Shown here: positions 1 to 6,052 of the stretch, one piece after another | How positions within the stretch are numbered: position 1 is the stretch's first letter | Layout: each line of letters opens with the position of its first letter | Assembly: GCA_937872165.1 (NCBI GenBank) | Contig: CALMOR010000011.1 | Span: forward strand, 923-7,032 | Direction of reading: 5' to 3' | Length of the DNA: 6,110 bases | From: an uncultured Burkholderiales bacterium | GTDB lineage: Bacteria; Pseudomonadota; Gammaproteobacteria; Burkholderiales; Burkholderiaceae_D | Made by a program: the position numbers and the translations under genes | Notes under the pieces: model-generated | The model's database searches: none | Told to the model about the DNA's origin: nothing | Seen by the model: the letters and a program-made list of their open reading frames with translations, nothing else

Positions 1-234
1 GCCGAAAGAGCTCAAGCACCTCGCCTGGCTTTCGCTCGACGACGGCGACGGCCATGCGGTGGCGTGTCACTTCTGGCGCGAGATCGCGACCGCGCGGACA
101 TCGCCGTCGACATCGAGGTCGCACGCGATCGCGGGAACCGCCGAGCGCTCGCCCGGCCGACGACGGCTCGACGCGCTGCAGGCGGCCTTCGTGAAGACCG
201 TCCCTCCTTCCCCGTCCCTTCCGGAGTCTTCGCC
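1..234. other. Left-edge region without a recognised gene
   Basis: No recognisable product. On the plus strand the frame beginning at base 2 stays open from the window edge to a TGA at 236-238, which overlaps the ATG of the binding protein (ATGA). It would be the last 78 residues of an upstream gene, starting PKELKHLAWLSLDDGDGHAV. The first 30 or so residues look protein-like, but the rest is rich in R, S and P and unlike a folded domain, so the frame may be chance. On the minus strand an ATG at 55-53 opens a frame reading MAVAVVERKPGEVLELFR off the edge, which could be the start of a divergent gene, but it has no good ribosome site. The sequence alone does not decide between a transcript entering from the left and a divergent promoter here. 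Confidence 0.3.
223..226 (+). promoter_or_regulatory. Ribosome binding site deciding the binding-protein start
   Basis: GGAG lies 8 bases before the ATG at 235. The open frame extends upstream to 64, but that extension is arginine-rich and would bury the signal peptide. This site and the signal peptide together fix the start at 235. Confidence 0.65.
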
Positions 235-1743
235 ATGACCTTCGTCCGGTCGCTGTCCGCGCTGTCGCTCGTCCTCGTCGCCACGCTCGGCCACGCGCAG
301 ACCCTGCGCGTCGGTCTCGGCGAGGACCCCGACGTGCTCGACCCCACGCTCGCCCGCAGCTTCGTCGGCCGCATCGTCTTCGCGGCGCTCTGCGACAAGC
401 TCGTCGACATCGACGAGAAGCTCGCGATCGTGCCGCAGCTCGCGACGTCGTGGGACTGGTCGGTCGACGGCAGGACGCTGACGATGAAGCTGCGCTCCGA
501 CGTCGTCTTCCACGACGGCGAGCGCTTCGACGGCGCCGCGGTCAAGTACAACATCGAACGCCACAGGAACATGGCCGGCTCCAACCGCCGCGGCGAACTC
601 GCGCCGGTCGCGAGCGTCGACGTCGTCGATCCGACGACCGTGCGCTTCAACCTGTCGACGCCGTTCTCGCCGCTGCTCGCGCAGCTCGCGGACCGCGCCG
701 GCATGATGGTGTCTCCGAAGGCCGCGCAGGCCGAAGGCGAACGCTTCGGCACGAAGCCGGTGTGCTCCGGACCGTTCCGCTTCGTCGAGCGCGTGGCGCA
801 GGACCGCATCGTCTTCGAGCGCTTCGCGCAGTACTGGAACAAGGATGCGATCCACTTCGACGAGGTGGTCTACACGCCCATTCCCGACGCGACCGTGCGC
901 CTCGCCAACCTGCGATCGGGCCAGCTCGACTTCATCGAACGCGTGGCCGCGAGCGACATCGGACGGATCGAGGCCGAGAAGAAGTTCAAGGTCGCGCACA
1001 TCACCGAGATCGGCTACCAGGGTCTGACCATCAATCTCGGCAAGAGCGACCTCGCGCAGAAGAACCCGCTGGGTCGCGACGCGCGGGTGCGCGAAGCGCT
1101 CGAGCTGTCGCTCGACCGACAGGGACTCGTGCAGGTGGTGATGGACAACGAGGCGACCGTCGGCAATCAATGGGTGTCGCCGACCAACGCCTACTACGCG
1201 AAGAACGTTCCGGTGCCGAAGCGCGACATCGCGCGGGCGAAGGCGTTGTTGAAGGAAGCGGGCGTGCCGAACCCGGCCTTCACGCTGGTCGCGCCGACGA
1301 CCTCGGAGGCGCAGCGGCTCGCGCTGGTGATCCAGGCGATGACGCGCGAGGCCGGCTTCGACGTGAGGATCCAGTCGACCGAGTTCGCGACGTCGCTGAA
1401 CCTCGCGGATCAGGGCCGGTACGAGGCCTACCTGCTCGCCTGGAGCGGCCGTGCCGACCCCGACGGCAACGTCTTCAGTTTCTACGGCTGCAAGCAGCCG
1501 CTCAACTATCCCGGCTACTGCAGCCCCGAGACCGATGCGTTGCTGAGCCAGGCCCGCTCGCTCCGCGAACCGGCGGAGCGGAAGAAGGTCTACGAGCAGG
1601 TCGCCGCTCGCGTGCTGAAGGAGCGCGGGATCATCTACCTCTATCACCGCAACTGGCTGTGGGCGTACACGCCGAAGCTGACCGGCGTGCGGAGCCTGCC
1701 CGACGGGTTGTTGCGCGTGAGCGGCCTGAAGTTCGCGCCGTGA
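235..1743 (+). CDS. ABC transporter periplasmic substrate-binding protein, peptide/nickel (SBP_bac_5) family
   Basis: A 502-residue extracytoplasmic solute receptor of the family that feeds oligopeptides, dipeptides, nickel or similar solutes to Dpp/Opp-type permeases. Residues 1-21 form a signal peptide (basic R5, hydrophobic core 7-18) with likely cleavage after GHA before Q22. There is no lipobox Cys, so the mature protein should be free in the periplasm. The mature start RVGLGEDPDVLDPTL is typical. The family signature lies at about 79-108, with TLTMKLRSDVVFHDGERFDG followed by an AVKYNIER helix. Other family blocks are SGPFRF (178-183), VREALELSLDR (285-295) and YEAYLLAWSGRADPDGN (397-412). 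C419 and C429 may form a disulfide, since similar Cys pairs occur around PLNY.GYC in relatives. The length is normal and the C-terminus complete. The two permease genes follow after a 119-base gap. The substrate cannot be read from the sequence; peptides are a family-based guess. Confidence 0.95.
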   Translation: MTFVRSLSALSLVLVATLGHAQTLRVGLGEDPDVLDPTLARSFVGRIVFAALCDKLVDIDEKLAIVPQLATSWDWSVDGRTLTMKLRSDVVFHDGERFDGAAVKYNIERHRNMAGSNRRGELAPVASVDVVDPTTVRFNLSTPFSPLLAQLADRAGMMVSPKAAQAEGERFGTKPVCSGPFRFVERVAQDRIVFERFAQYWNKDAIHFDEVVYTPIPDATVRLANLRSGQLDFIERVAASDIGRIEAEKKFKVAHITEIGYQGLTINLGKSDLAQKNPLGRDARVREALELSLDRQGLVQVVMDNEATVGNQWVSPTNAYYAKNVPVPKRDIARAKALLKEAGVPNPAFTLVAPTTSEAQRLALVIQAMTREAGFDVRIQSTEFATSLNLADQGRYEAYLLAWSGRADPDGNVFSFYGCKQPLNYPGYCSPETDALLSQARSLREPAERKKVYEQVAARVLKERGIIYLYHRNWLWAYTPKLTGVRSLPDGLLRVSGLKFAP

Positions 1744-1862
1744 GAGCGCACGAGCCGGCGGCCCGGCCCTCCATCGCCGCATGCGATCGGCGCGCGTGCC
1801 GATGAGCGGCGAGGCTTCGCCCGCGGCCGCCCTGCCCGCGCCGCGATGACCCGGGCGAAGCG

Positions 1863-2794
1863 ATGCTCGACTACTTGCTGAAGCGTCTCGCGACCATCGT
1901 CCCCACGCTGGTCTTCGTGTCGATGCTGATCTTCGGCCTGCAGCAACTGCTGCCCGGCGACCCGGCGCACGTGCTCGCCGGCGAGGAGCAGGACCCGCAG
2001 GTCATCGCCTACCTGCGCACCAAGCTCCATCTCGACGAGCCGCTGCCGGTGCGCTACGGCTACTGGATCGCCGGCGTCCTGCGCGGCGACCTCGGCGAGT
2101 CGATCCGCTCGCAGCAGCCGGTGCTGCGGCTCGTCGCCGAGAAGCTGCCGGTGACGCTCGAACTGGCGGTGCTCGCGATGACCGTCGCGCTCGCGCTCGG
2201 CATCCCCGCGGGCGGCGTGTCCGCGGCCGATGGTGGGATTACGCGGCCAACGTCTTCGCGCTGTGGGGACTGTCGACGCCGAACTTCTGGCTCGGCATCC
2301 TGATGATCCTGCTGTTCTCGGTGCGACTCGGCTGGCTGCCGGCGTCGGGATACGTCGGTCCCTTCGACGACCTGCGCGGCAACCTCGCCGCGATGATCAT
2401 GCCGGCCTTCGTGCTCGGCAACGCGATCGCGGCCGTGCTGATGCGCCACACGCGGAGCGCGATGCTGCAGGTCCTGTCGGCCGACTACGTGCGGACCGCA
2501 CGCGCGAAGGGCCTGAGCATGCCGGTCGTCGTCCTGCGCCACGCGCTGCGCAACGCGCTGACCCCGGTCATCACGCTCGGCGCGCTCGAGTTCGGCACGC
2601 TGCTGTCGGGCGCGGTGCTGACCGAGCAGGTCTTCACGATCCCCGGCTTCGGCAAGCTCATCGTCGACTCGGTGTTCAATCGCGACTACTCGGTCGTGCA
2701 GGGCGTCGTGCTCGTGACGGCGACGACCTATCTCGTGCTGAACCTGCTCGCCGACCTCGCGTCGTTCGTCGTCAACCCGCGACTGCGCGCCTAG
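1863..2794 (+). pseudogene. ABC transporter permease, DppB/OppB-like, frameshifted in the middle
   Basis: The inner-membrane subunit that would pair with the next permease to form the import channel. The first frame starts at ATG 1863 (MLDYLLKRLATIVPTLVFVS, the usual DppB N-terminus), gives a first membrane helix at about 9-30, and stays family-like through LALGIPAGGVSAA (to base 2228). It then loses sense and stops at 2301-2303. The family continues in another frame from base 2231 as WWDYAANVFALWGLSTPNFW, running to TAG 2792-2794. That half contains the EAA loop (DYVRTARAKGL then RHALRNALTPV, about 2483-2569) and the closing membrane helix. Relatives normally have a short basic turn between the GIPAG..SA segment and the WDY segment. 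Here only two bases remain, so I infer a loss of about 10 bases in that cytoplasmic turn. Restored, the protein would be about 313 residues, which is normal. No clear ribosome site precedes the ATG. It is either a real inactivating deletion or a sequencing/assembly error. Confidence 0.85.
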
Positions 2795-3679
2795 ATGGCG
2801 ACGGCCGGCACCGCGGTCCCATCGTCGCGCTTGTCGTCCGCGGCCGGTCCGTGGCGTTCGGCATGGCGACGGCTGAAGCGCCGCCGCGGCGCGATCGCCG
2901 GCCTCGTCGTGGTGCTGGTGTTCGTGCTGCTCGCGGTCTTCGCGCCGTGGATCGCACCGTACGACCCGATCGAGACGAGCTGGGACGCGATCCGCAAGGC
3001 GCCCGATGCCGCACACTGGTTCGGCACCGACGACATCGGCCGCGACGTCCTGTCTCGCGTGCTGTGGGGCACGCGCGCGTCGCTGCTCGCGGGCGTCGTG
3101 TCGGTCTCGATCTCGCTCTCGTTCGGCATCCCGATCGGCCTCGCGGCCGGCTTCCTCGGCGGCGCGGTCGACGGACTGATCTCGCGCATCGTCGACGCCT
3201 TCCTCGCGTGCCCTTTCCTGATCCTCGCGATCGCGCTCGCGGCCTTCCTCGGACCGAGCCTCGCGAACGCGATGATCGCGATCGGCGTCTCGGCGACGCC
3301 GGTCTTCCTGCGCCTCACTCGCGCGCAGGTGATCGACGTCAAGGTGGAGGACTACGTCGAGGCCGCGCGCGCGATCGGCAATCCGCCGTGGCGGATCGCG
3401 TTCCGCCACGTGCTGCCCAATGTCGCCGCGCCGCTGATCGTGCAGTCGACGCTCGCGATCGCGGCGGCCGTCATCGCCGAGGCGAGCCTGTCCTTCCTCG
3501 GCCTCGGGCAGCAGCCGCCGGCGCCGAGCTGGGGCAGCATGCTCAACGGCGCGAAGGACTTCATCGACAGCGCGCCGTGGATGGCGATCTGGCCCGGCCT
3601 TTCGATCTTCCTGCTGGTGCTGGCCTTCAACCTTTTCGGCGACGGTCTGCGCGACGCGCTCGACCCGCGACGCCGATGA
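2795..3679 (+). CDS. ABC transporter permease, DppC/OppC-like
   Basis: An intact 294-residue inner-membrane permease, the partner of the preceding permease in a peptide/nickel-type importer. A basic cytoplasmic tail (RSAWRRLKRRRG, 21-32) leads into the first membrane helix (33-53, ending APWIAPYDP). The OppC_N-like segment is followed by the family hallmark HWFGTDDIGRDVLSRVLWG (74-92). More membrane helices lie at about 96-119, 135-153, 157-172, 209-230 and 263-281. The EAA loop that docks the ATPase is DYVEAARAIG to RHVLPN (187-209). The C-terminus FNLFGDGLRDALDPR is typical and complete. Its ATG follows the upstream TAG with no gap and no separate Shine-Dalgarno, so translation probably depends on ribosomes ending on the first permease. 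The frameshift upstream would therefore also be expected to lower expression of this gene. The stop overlaps the ATG of a small open frame (ATGA). Confidence 0.95.
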   Translation: MATAGTAVPSSRLSSAAGPWRSAWRRLKRRRGAIAGLVVVLVFVLLAVFAPWIAPYDPIETSWDAIRKAPDAAHWFGTDDIGRDVLSRVLWGTRASLLAGVVSVSISLSFGIPIGLAAGFLGGAVDGLISRIVDAFLACPFLILAIALAAFLGPSLANAMIAIGVSATPVFLRLTRAQVIDVKVEDYVEAARAIGNPPWRIAFRHVLPNVAAPLIVQSTLAIAAAVIAEASLSFLGLGQQPPAPSWGSMLNGAKDFIDSAPWMAIWPGLSIFLLVLAFNLFGDGLRDALDPRRR

Positions 3680-3843
3680 TGCGATCGATGCGCCCCATGT
3701 TCCACATGCGCTTCGGCTCGCCCGAGCGGGTCGTTCCGTTCAGCCACGCGCTCGCGCGCGACCGCGGGGTCTTCGTGACCCGACAGACGCCGTTCGTCGA
3801 CGCGCCCTGCCCGGACGGCATCGAACGCAGGCCGATCGGGTGA
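3676..3843 (+). CDS. Small unrecognised open frame after the second permease
   Basis: A possible 55-residue protein whose ATG overlaps the stop of the second permease (ATGA at 3676-3679). It begins MMRSMRPMFHMRFGSPERVV and ends DAPCPDGIERRPIG. There is no signal peptide, membrane helix or motif I recognise. In favour of coding: nearly all codons end in G or C and it is tightly coupled at both ends, with its stop overlapping a GTG (GTGA at 3840-3843). Against: it is short, the frame is the continuation of a long shadow frame under the permease, and high GC makes such frames common. It could also be a decayed fragment of a larger gene. Confidence 0.3.
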   Translation: MMRSMRPMFHMRFGSPERVVPFSHALARDRGVFVTRQTPFVDAPCPDGIERRPIG

Positions 3844-4040
3844 CGAGGAAACGCGCGAGCGCAATGAAGGGCGTCGGCCTCGGCCTTCGCGACGCGCCGT
3901 CGGTGTGCATCCTCGACGCGCCCGCGACCCGCCCCGGCGCGCCCGTCTTCGTCGCCTCGAGGGCGCCGTGGTACTCGATCACCGACGGGCGGCCGCGGCA
4001 CGACGGACATGCGACGTCGGCCGGTCCGGTCGGGCCCTGA
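3840..4040 (+). CDS. Small unrecognised open frame, GTG start
   Basis: A possible 66-residue protein from GTG 3840 (with an in-frame ATG at 3864), ending at TGA 4038-4040. The core RDAPSVCILDAPATRPGAPV followed by FVASRAPWYSITDGRPRHDG looks more protein-like than random high-GC translation and has aromatic residues, but I cannot assign a family. It overlaps the preceding small frame by four bases (GTGA). It shares a reading frame with the small membrane protein downstream, separated by one stop codon and 12 bases. The two small frames together could be remains of one gene split by a frameshift, but I have no family template to show this. Confidence 0.3.
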   Translation: MTRKRASAMKGVGLGLRDAPSVCILDAPATRPGAPVFVASRAPWYSITDGRPRHDGHATSAGPVGP

Positions 4041-4042
4041 GC

Positions 4043-4046
4043 GGAG
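4043..4046 (+). promoter_or_regulatory. Shine-Dalgarno site pointing to an ATC start
   Basis: GGAG sits 6 bases before ATC 4053. It is the only well-placed ribosome site for the downstream small membrane protein, since the first ATG of that frame (4122) lies inside the first membrane helix. Confidence 0.5.
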
Positions 4047-4052
4047 ATCGCC

Positions 4053-4304
4053 ATCGATCCCGACGCCACCCGCACGCTGACCGAAGGTTTCGCATGGCCG
4101 ACGCCGGCCTATCTCTTCGGCATGATGGTCTTCGGCCTGATCGGCTACGTCGCGTTCCGTCACGGCCGCAAGCGCGACCGCCCGGTGACGCTGTGGATCG
4201 GCATCGCTTTGATGCTGTATCCGTACGTCGTGTCGAGTACCTGGCTGCTCTACGTCGTCGGTGTCGCCCTGTGCATCGGTATCTGGTACGACCATCACGG
4301 TTGA
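4053..4304 (+). CDS. Small three-helix membrane protein, probable non-standard ATC start
   Basis: An 83-residue inner-membrane protein of unknown function, resembling short conserved hypothetical membrane proteins of proteobacteria. Reading from ATC 4053 gives a polar N-terminus (DPDATRTLTEGFAWPTP) and a helix at about 18-35 (AYLFGMMVFGLIGYVAF). A basic cytoplasmic turn follows (RHGRKRDR, 36-43), then helices at about 45-60 and 62-78 separated by PYVVSS, and the tail YDHHG. The frame is closed upstream by TGA 4038-4040. Between that stop and ATG 4122 there is no ATG, GTG or TTG. Starting at 4122 gives 60 residues but cuts off half of helix 1. ATC at 4053, with GGAG 6 bases ahead, restores a full helix. 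A CTG at 4077 is another possibility. Either the gene uses a rare start or an ATG has become ATC by mutation or base-call error. The coding region is convincing; the start is uncertain. Confidence 0.75.
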   Translation: MDPDATRTLTEGFAWPTPAYLFGMMVFGLIGYVAFRHGRKRDRPVTLWIGIALMLYPYVVSSTWLLYVVGVALCIGIWYDHHG

Positions 4305-4343
4305 TCGCGCCCGCGGTTGATCGCGCCCGCGGTCGATCGCGCC
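4299..4343 (+). repeat. 16-bp tandem repeat, about 2.8 copies
   Basis: The unit GGTTGATCGCGCCCGC occurs exactly at 4299-4314 and 4315-4330, followed by a partial third copy at 4331-4343 with one change (GGTCGATCGCGCC). The first copy begins in the last Gly codon and includes the TGA stop of the small membrane protein, so the repeat arose by duplication of that gene's 3' end. Because TGA is repeated, the protein is unchanged. Confidence 0.9.
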
Positions 4344-4405
4344 TTTTCGCGACCCGCCTTTTTGCGGCAGACTGCGCGCTTCCCCACCGACCGCGAGCGA
4401 CGACC

Positions 4406-4513
4406 ATGAAAGCCCAGGACGCCAAGAAGACCGAGAAGAAGAAGCCGACGAAGACCGTGAAGGAAAAGAAGGAAGCGAAGAAGGTCAAGAAGGCCGAGAA
4501 GAGCCGCGGCTGA
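4406..4513 (+). CDS. Lysine-rich 35-residue micro-protein
   Basis: A very small, highly basic protein beginning MKAQDAKKTEKKKPTKTVKE and ending AEKSRG. Fifteen of 35 residues are Lys, with a net charge of about +11. There is no hydrophobic segment, so it should be soluble and probably disordered or helical. Fourteen of the 15 Lys codons are AAG, in line with the G/C-ending codon preference of the neighbours. The one AAA is codon 2, as often seen just after a start. This makes it look like a real gene rather than a low-complexity accident. The ribosome site is weak (GAGCGACGACC before the ATG). Lys/Ala/Glu-rich short proteins of this type resemble tails of bacterial histone-H1-like proteins, so binding of nucleic acid is a reasonable guess but only a guess. 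It stands alone, about 100 bases after the small membrane gene, and convergent to the DoxX-like gene. Confidence 0.6.
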   Translation: MKAQDAKKTEKKKPTKTVKEKKEAKKVKKAEKSRG

Positions 4514-4676
4514 TCGCTCGAGCCGCGCTTCCGGGCGCCGACCTCGCTCGCCCGACGATCGCCCGGCAGCCCGTTCCGGCTCGTTCCGGCTCGTGATCCG
4601 CAGCGCCTGCCGCGCGTGAAGCCTTTCCTCCGCGCGTCGCAGCGGTTCTTCCTCTTCGCGTTCGTTCCTTCCGGCT
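4514..4676. other. Convergent intergenic region
   Basis: This separates the plus-strand micro-protein gene from the minus-strand DoxX-like gene. It should contain termination for both, but I see no clear GC hairpin followed by a T-run in either direction. It holds a short perfect duplication (GTTCCGGCTC at 4573-4582 and 4583-4592). A GTG-initiated plus frame from 4616 is judged a shadow of the DoxX-like gene. Confidence 0.5.
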
Positions 4677-5078
4677 TCAGCGGGAGACCGTTCCCCGCGG
4701 CCGGGTCCTGGTGCTCCACAGGATCAACGCGAGCAACGCCACCTGCAACGGCAGGCGGGCCACCAGGGCCCAGTAGGGGACGGGCCACTGGTCCGCGGTC
4801 TGCAGCATCCACACGTGCACCGGCGACACCGCGACCGTCACGGCGAAGAGCAGCCAGCCGGCGGCCGCGCGCGTCGGCCTCCACGGCAGTCCGGCCGCTC
4901 CGATCAATTCGAACACACCGCTGACGATCACCGCCGCATGCGGCCACGGGATGTAAGGCGGCACGATCCGCATTTCTTCGGCGGTGAACGCGAAGTGAGC
5001 GATGCCGCCGACGAAGAACCACAGGAAGACGACGACGAGGCCGGCGATGCGCCACCGCGACGTGCGGGTCGCCGTCAT
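4677..5078 (-). CDS. DoxX-like four-helix membrane protein
   Basis: A 133-residue inner-membrane protein with the look of the DoxX/DoxD-like family, a broad group of small four-helix proteins often found next to oxidoreductases; the biochemical role is unknown for most members. A short basic start (MTATRTSRWR) leads to helix 1 (11-32, with VGGIAHFAF). The family-like block RIVPPYIPWPHAAV (37-50) precedes helix 2 (46-64, SGVFELIGAAGLPW). Helix 3 (71-92) ends SPVHVWM, helix 4 spans about 103-122 (YWALVARLPLQVALLALIL), and the tail is basic. Its ATG overlaps the stop of the aldo/keto reductase (ATGA on the minus strand, 5078-5075), so the two are almost certainly co-transcribed and translationally coupled. 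The reductase gene is upstream in the operon. The length is normal for the family and there is no sign of damage. Confidence 0.88.
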   Translation of the reverse strand: MTATRTSRWRIAGLVVVFLWFFVGGIAHFAFTAEEMRIVPPYIPWPHAAVIVSGVFELIGAAGLPWRPTRAAAGWLLFAVTVAVSPVHVWMLQTADQWPVPYWALVARLPLQVALLALILWSTRTRPRGTVSR

Positions 5079-6034
5079 GAGGCCGGAGCGCTGGCCGCAT
5101 CGAGGGCCTCGATCGCGTCGCGATCGAGGTGGAGCGTCGCGGCCGCGAACAGGTCCTTCAACTGGGCGATCGAGGTCGCACTCGCGATCGGCGCCGTGAT
5201 GGTGGGGCGCGCGACCAGCCAGGCGACGGCGACGGTGGCCGGTGAAGCGCCATGATGACGCCCCACCTCGTCGAGCGCCTTCAGGACGCCGAAGCCGGTC
5301 GGCGTCAGATACTTGCCGACCGTCGCGCCCCGCGCGGCACTCTTGCCGAGGTCCGCTTCGCTGCGGTACTTGCCGGACAGGAAGCCGCTCGCGAGACCGA
5401 AGTAGTTGACGACGCCGAGGCCGCGCTTCGCGCAGAGCGGTTCGAGCGCGTCCTCGAAGCGCGCGCGCTCCATCAGGTTGTAGTGCGGCTGCAGGCTCTC
5501 GTAGCGCGGCAGCCCGTCGCGCTCCGCGACGTCGAGCGCGGCCGCGAGCCGGTCGGCCGTGTGGTTGGACGCGCCGATGGCGCGCACCTTGCCGGCTTCG
5601 ATCAGCTTCGCGTATGCCTCGAGCGTCTCCTCGAACGAAGTGTCCGGGTCGTCGACGTGCGACTGATAGAGGTCGACGTGATCGGTCTGCAGCCGTTTCA
5701 GCGACGCGTCGATCGACTTCGCGATGTGATGTCGCGACAAGCCCGCGGCTCCGTCGCCCATGTCCATCCCGACCTTGGTCGCGATGATCACCGCATTGCG
5801 CTTGCCGCTCTTCTTCAGCCACTTGCCGATGACGGTCTCGGACTCGCCGCCCGCATGGCCCGGGACCCAGCGCGAGTACATGTCGGCCGTGTCGACGAGG
5901 TTGAAGCCGGCGTCGACGAACGCGTCGAGGAGCGAGAACGACGTCGCCTCGTCCGCCGACCAGCCGAACACGTTGCCGCCGAACGCGAGCGGTGCGACGT
6001 CGAGGCCGGAGCGGCCGAGGGGACGGAGGTTCAA
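5075..6034 (-). CDS. Aldo/keto reductase
   Basis: A cytosolic NADPH-dependent carbonyl reductase of the aldo/keto reductase superfamily with a TIM-barrel fold; the physiological substrate is unknown. From TTG 6034 it is 319 residues, starting (M)NLRPLGRSGLDVAPLAFGGN, the usual N-terminus of this group. The catalytic tetrad is complete: D48 and Y53 in DTADMYSRW, K87 in IIATKVGMD and H126 in YQSHVDDPD. The IGASNHT strand (153-159), QPHYNLMER, and the C-terminal ITAPIASATSIAQL cofactor-binding segment are as in the family. The TTG has an AAGGA site 5 bases upstream. A GTG at 6058 would add eight residues (SHFARNSL) but has no ribosome site and lies inside the tandem repeat at the window edge, so I prefer TTG. 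Many relatives in this group (GGNVFGW, YSRWVPG) are annotated as general stress or detoxification reductases. It leads an operon with the DoxX-like gene. Confidence 0.95.
   Translation of the reverse strand: MNLRPLGRSGLDVAPLAFGGNVFGWSADEATSFSLLDAFVDAGFNLVDTADMYSRWVPGHAGGESETVIGKWLKKSGKRNAVIIATKVGMDMGDGAAGLSRHHIAKSIDASLKRLQTDHVDLYQSHVDDPDTSFEETLEAYAKLIEAGKVRAIGASNHTADRLAAALDVAERDGLPRYESLQPHYNLMERARFEDALEPLCAKRGLGVVNYFGLASGFLSGKYRSEADLGKSAARGATVGKYLTPTGFGVLKALDEVGRHHGASPATVAVAWLVARPTITAPIASATSIAQLKDLFAAATLHLDRDAIEALDAASAPAS
5107..5129. repeat. Perfect 11-bp inverted repeat inside the reductase gene
   Basis: CCTCGATCGCG (5107-5117) and CGCGATCGAGG (5119-5129) are perfect inverted copies around one base. 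On the coding strand they encode LDRDAIEAL near the C-terminus of the reductase, where Asp, Arg, Ala and Ile codons in this codon bias readily make such palindromes. Confidence 0.8.
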
Positions 6035-6045
6035 GGAGTTCCTTG
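6032..6045 (-). promoter_or_regulatory. Ribosome site and TTG start of the reductase inside a small hairpin
   Basis: On the minus strand CAAGG, loop AACT, CCTTG can pair as a five-base-pair stem. The first arm contains the AAGG ribosome site and the second arm contains the TTG start codon (6034-6032). Pairing would hide both. The stem is short, so any effect would be modest. Confidence 0.4.
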
Positions 6046-6052
6046 CGAAGTG

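Noticed and set aside
67..1782. Long minus-strand open frame opposite the binding protein (571 residues)
   Set aside because: Its translation is Arg/Asp/His/Glu-rich and domain-free, typical of antisense shadows in high-GC DNA. The plus strand carries a complete, recognisable binding protein.
2303..2794. Separate gene starting at ATG 2303 for the second half of the first permease
   Set aside because: Family sequence continues upstream of 2303 to 2231 in the same frame, so this Met is internal and the two halves belong to one broken gene.
2060..3409. Long minus-strand open frame opposite both permeases (449 residues)
   Set aside because: It is charged, low-complexity sequence without motifs. 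The plus-strand permease signatures explain the region.
2230..3675. Plus-strand frame through both permeases (first 482 codons of a 537-residue frame)
   Set aside because: It is a shadow frame with an Arg-rich translation. Only its tail after 3676, outside the permease, is kept as a tentative small gene.
4337..4370. Terminator after the small membrane protein
   Set aside because: Two weak stems with T-rich loops are present (TCGCG/CGCGA and CCGC/GCGG), but the Ts are in the loops rather than after a stem, so it does not fit an intrinsic terminator.
4616..4924. Plus-strand frame from GTG 4616 (102 residues)
   Set aside because: Most of it lies opposite the DoxX-like gene, and it becomes Ser/Arg/Pro/Thr-rich with no recognisable motif.
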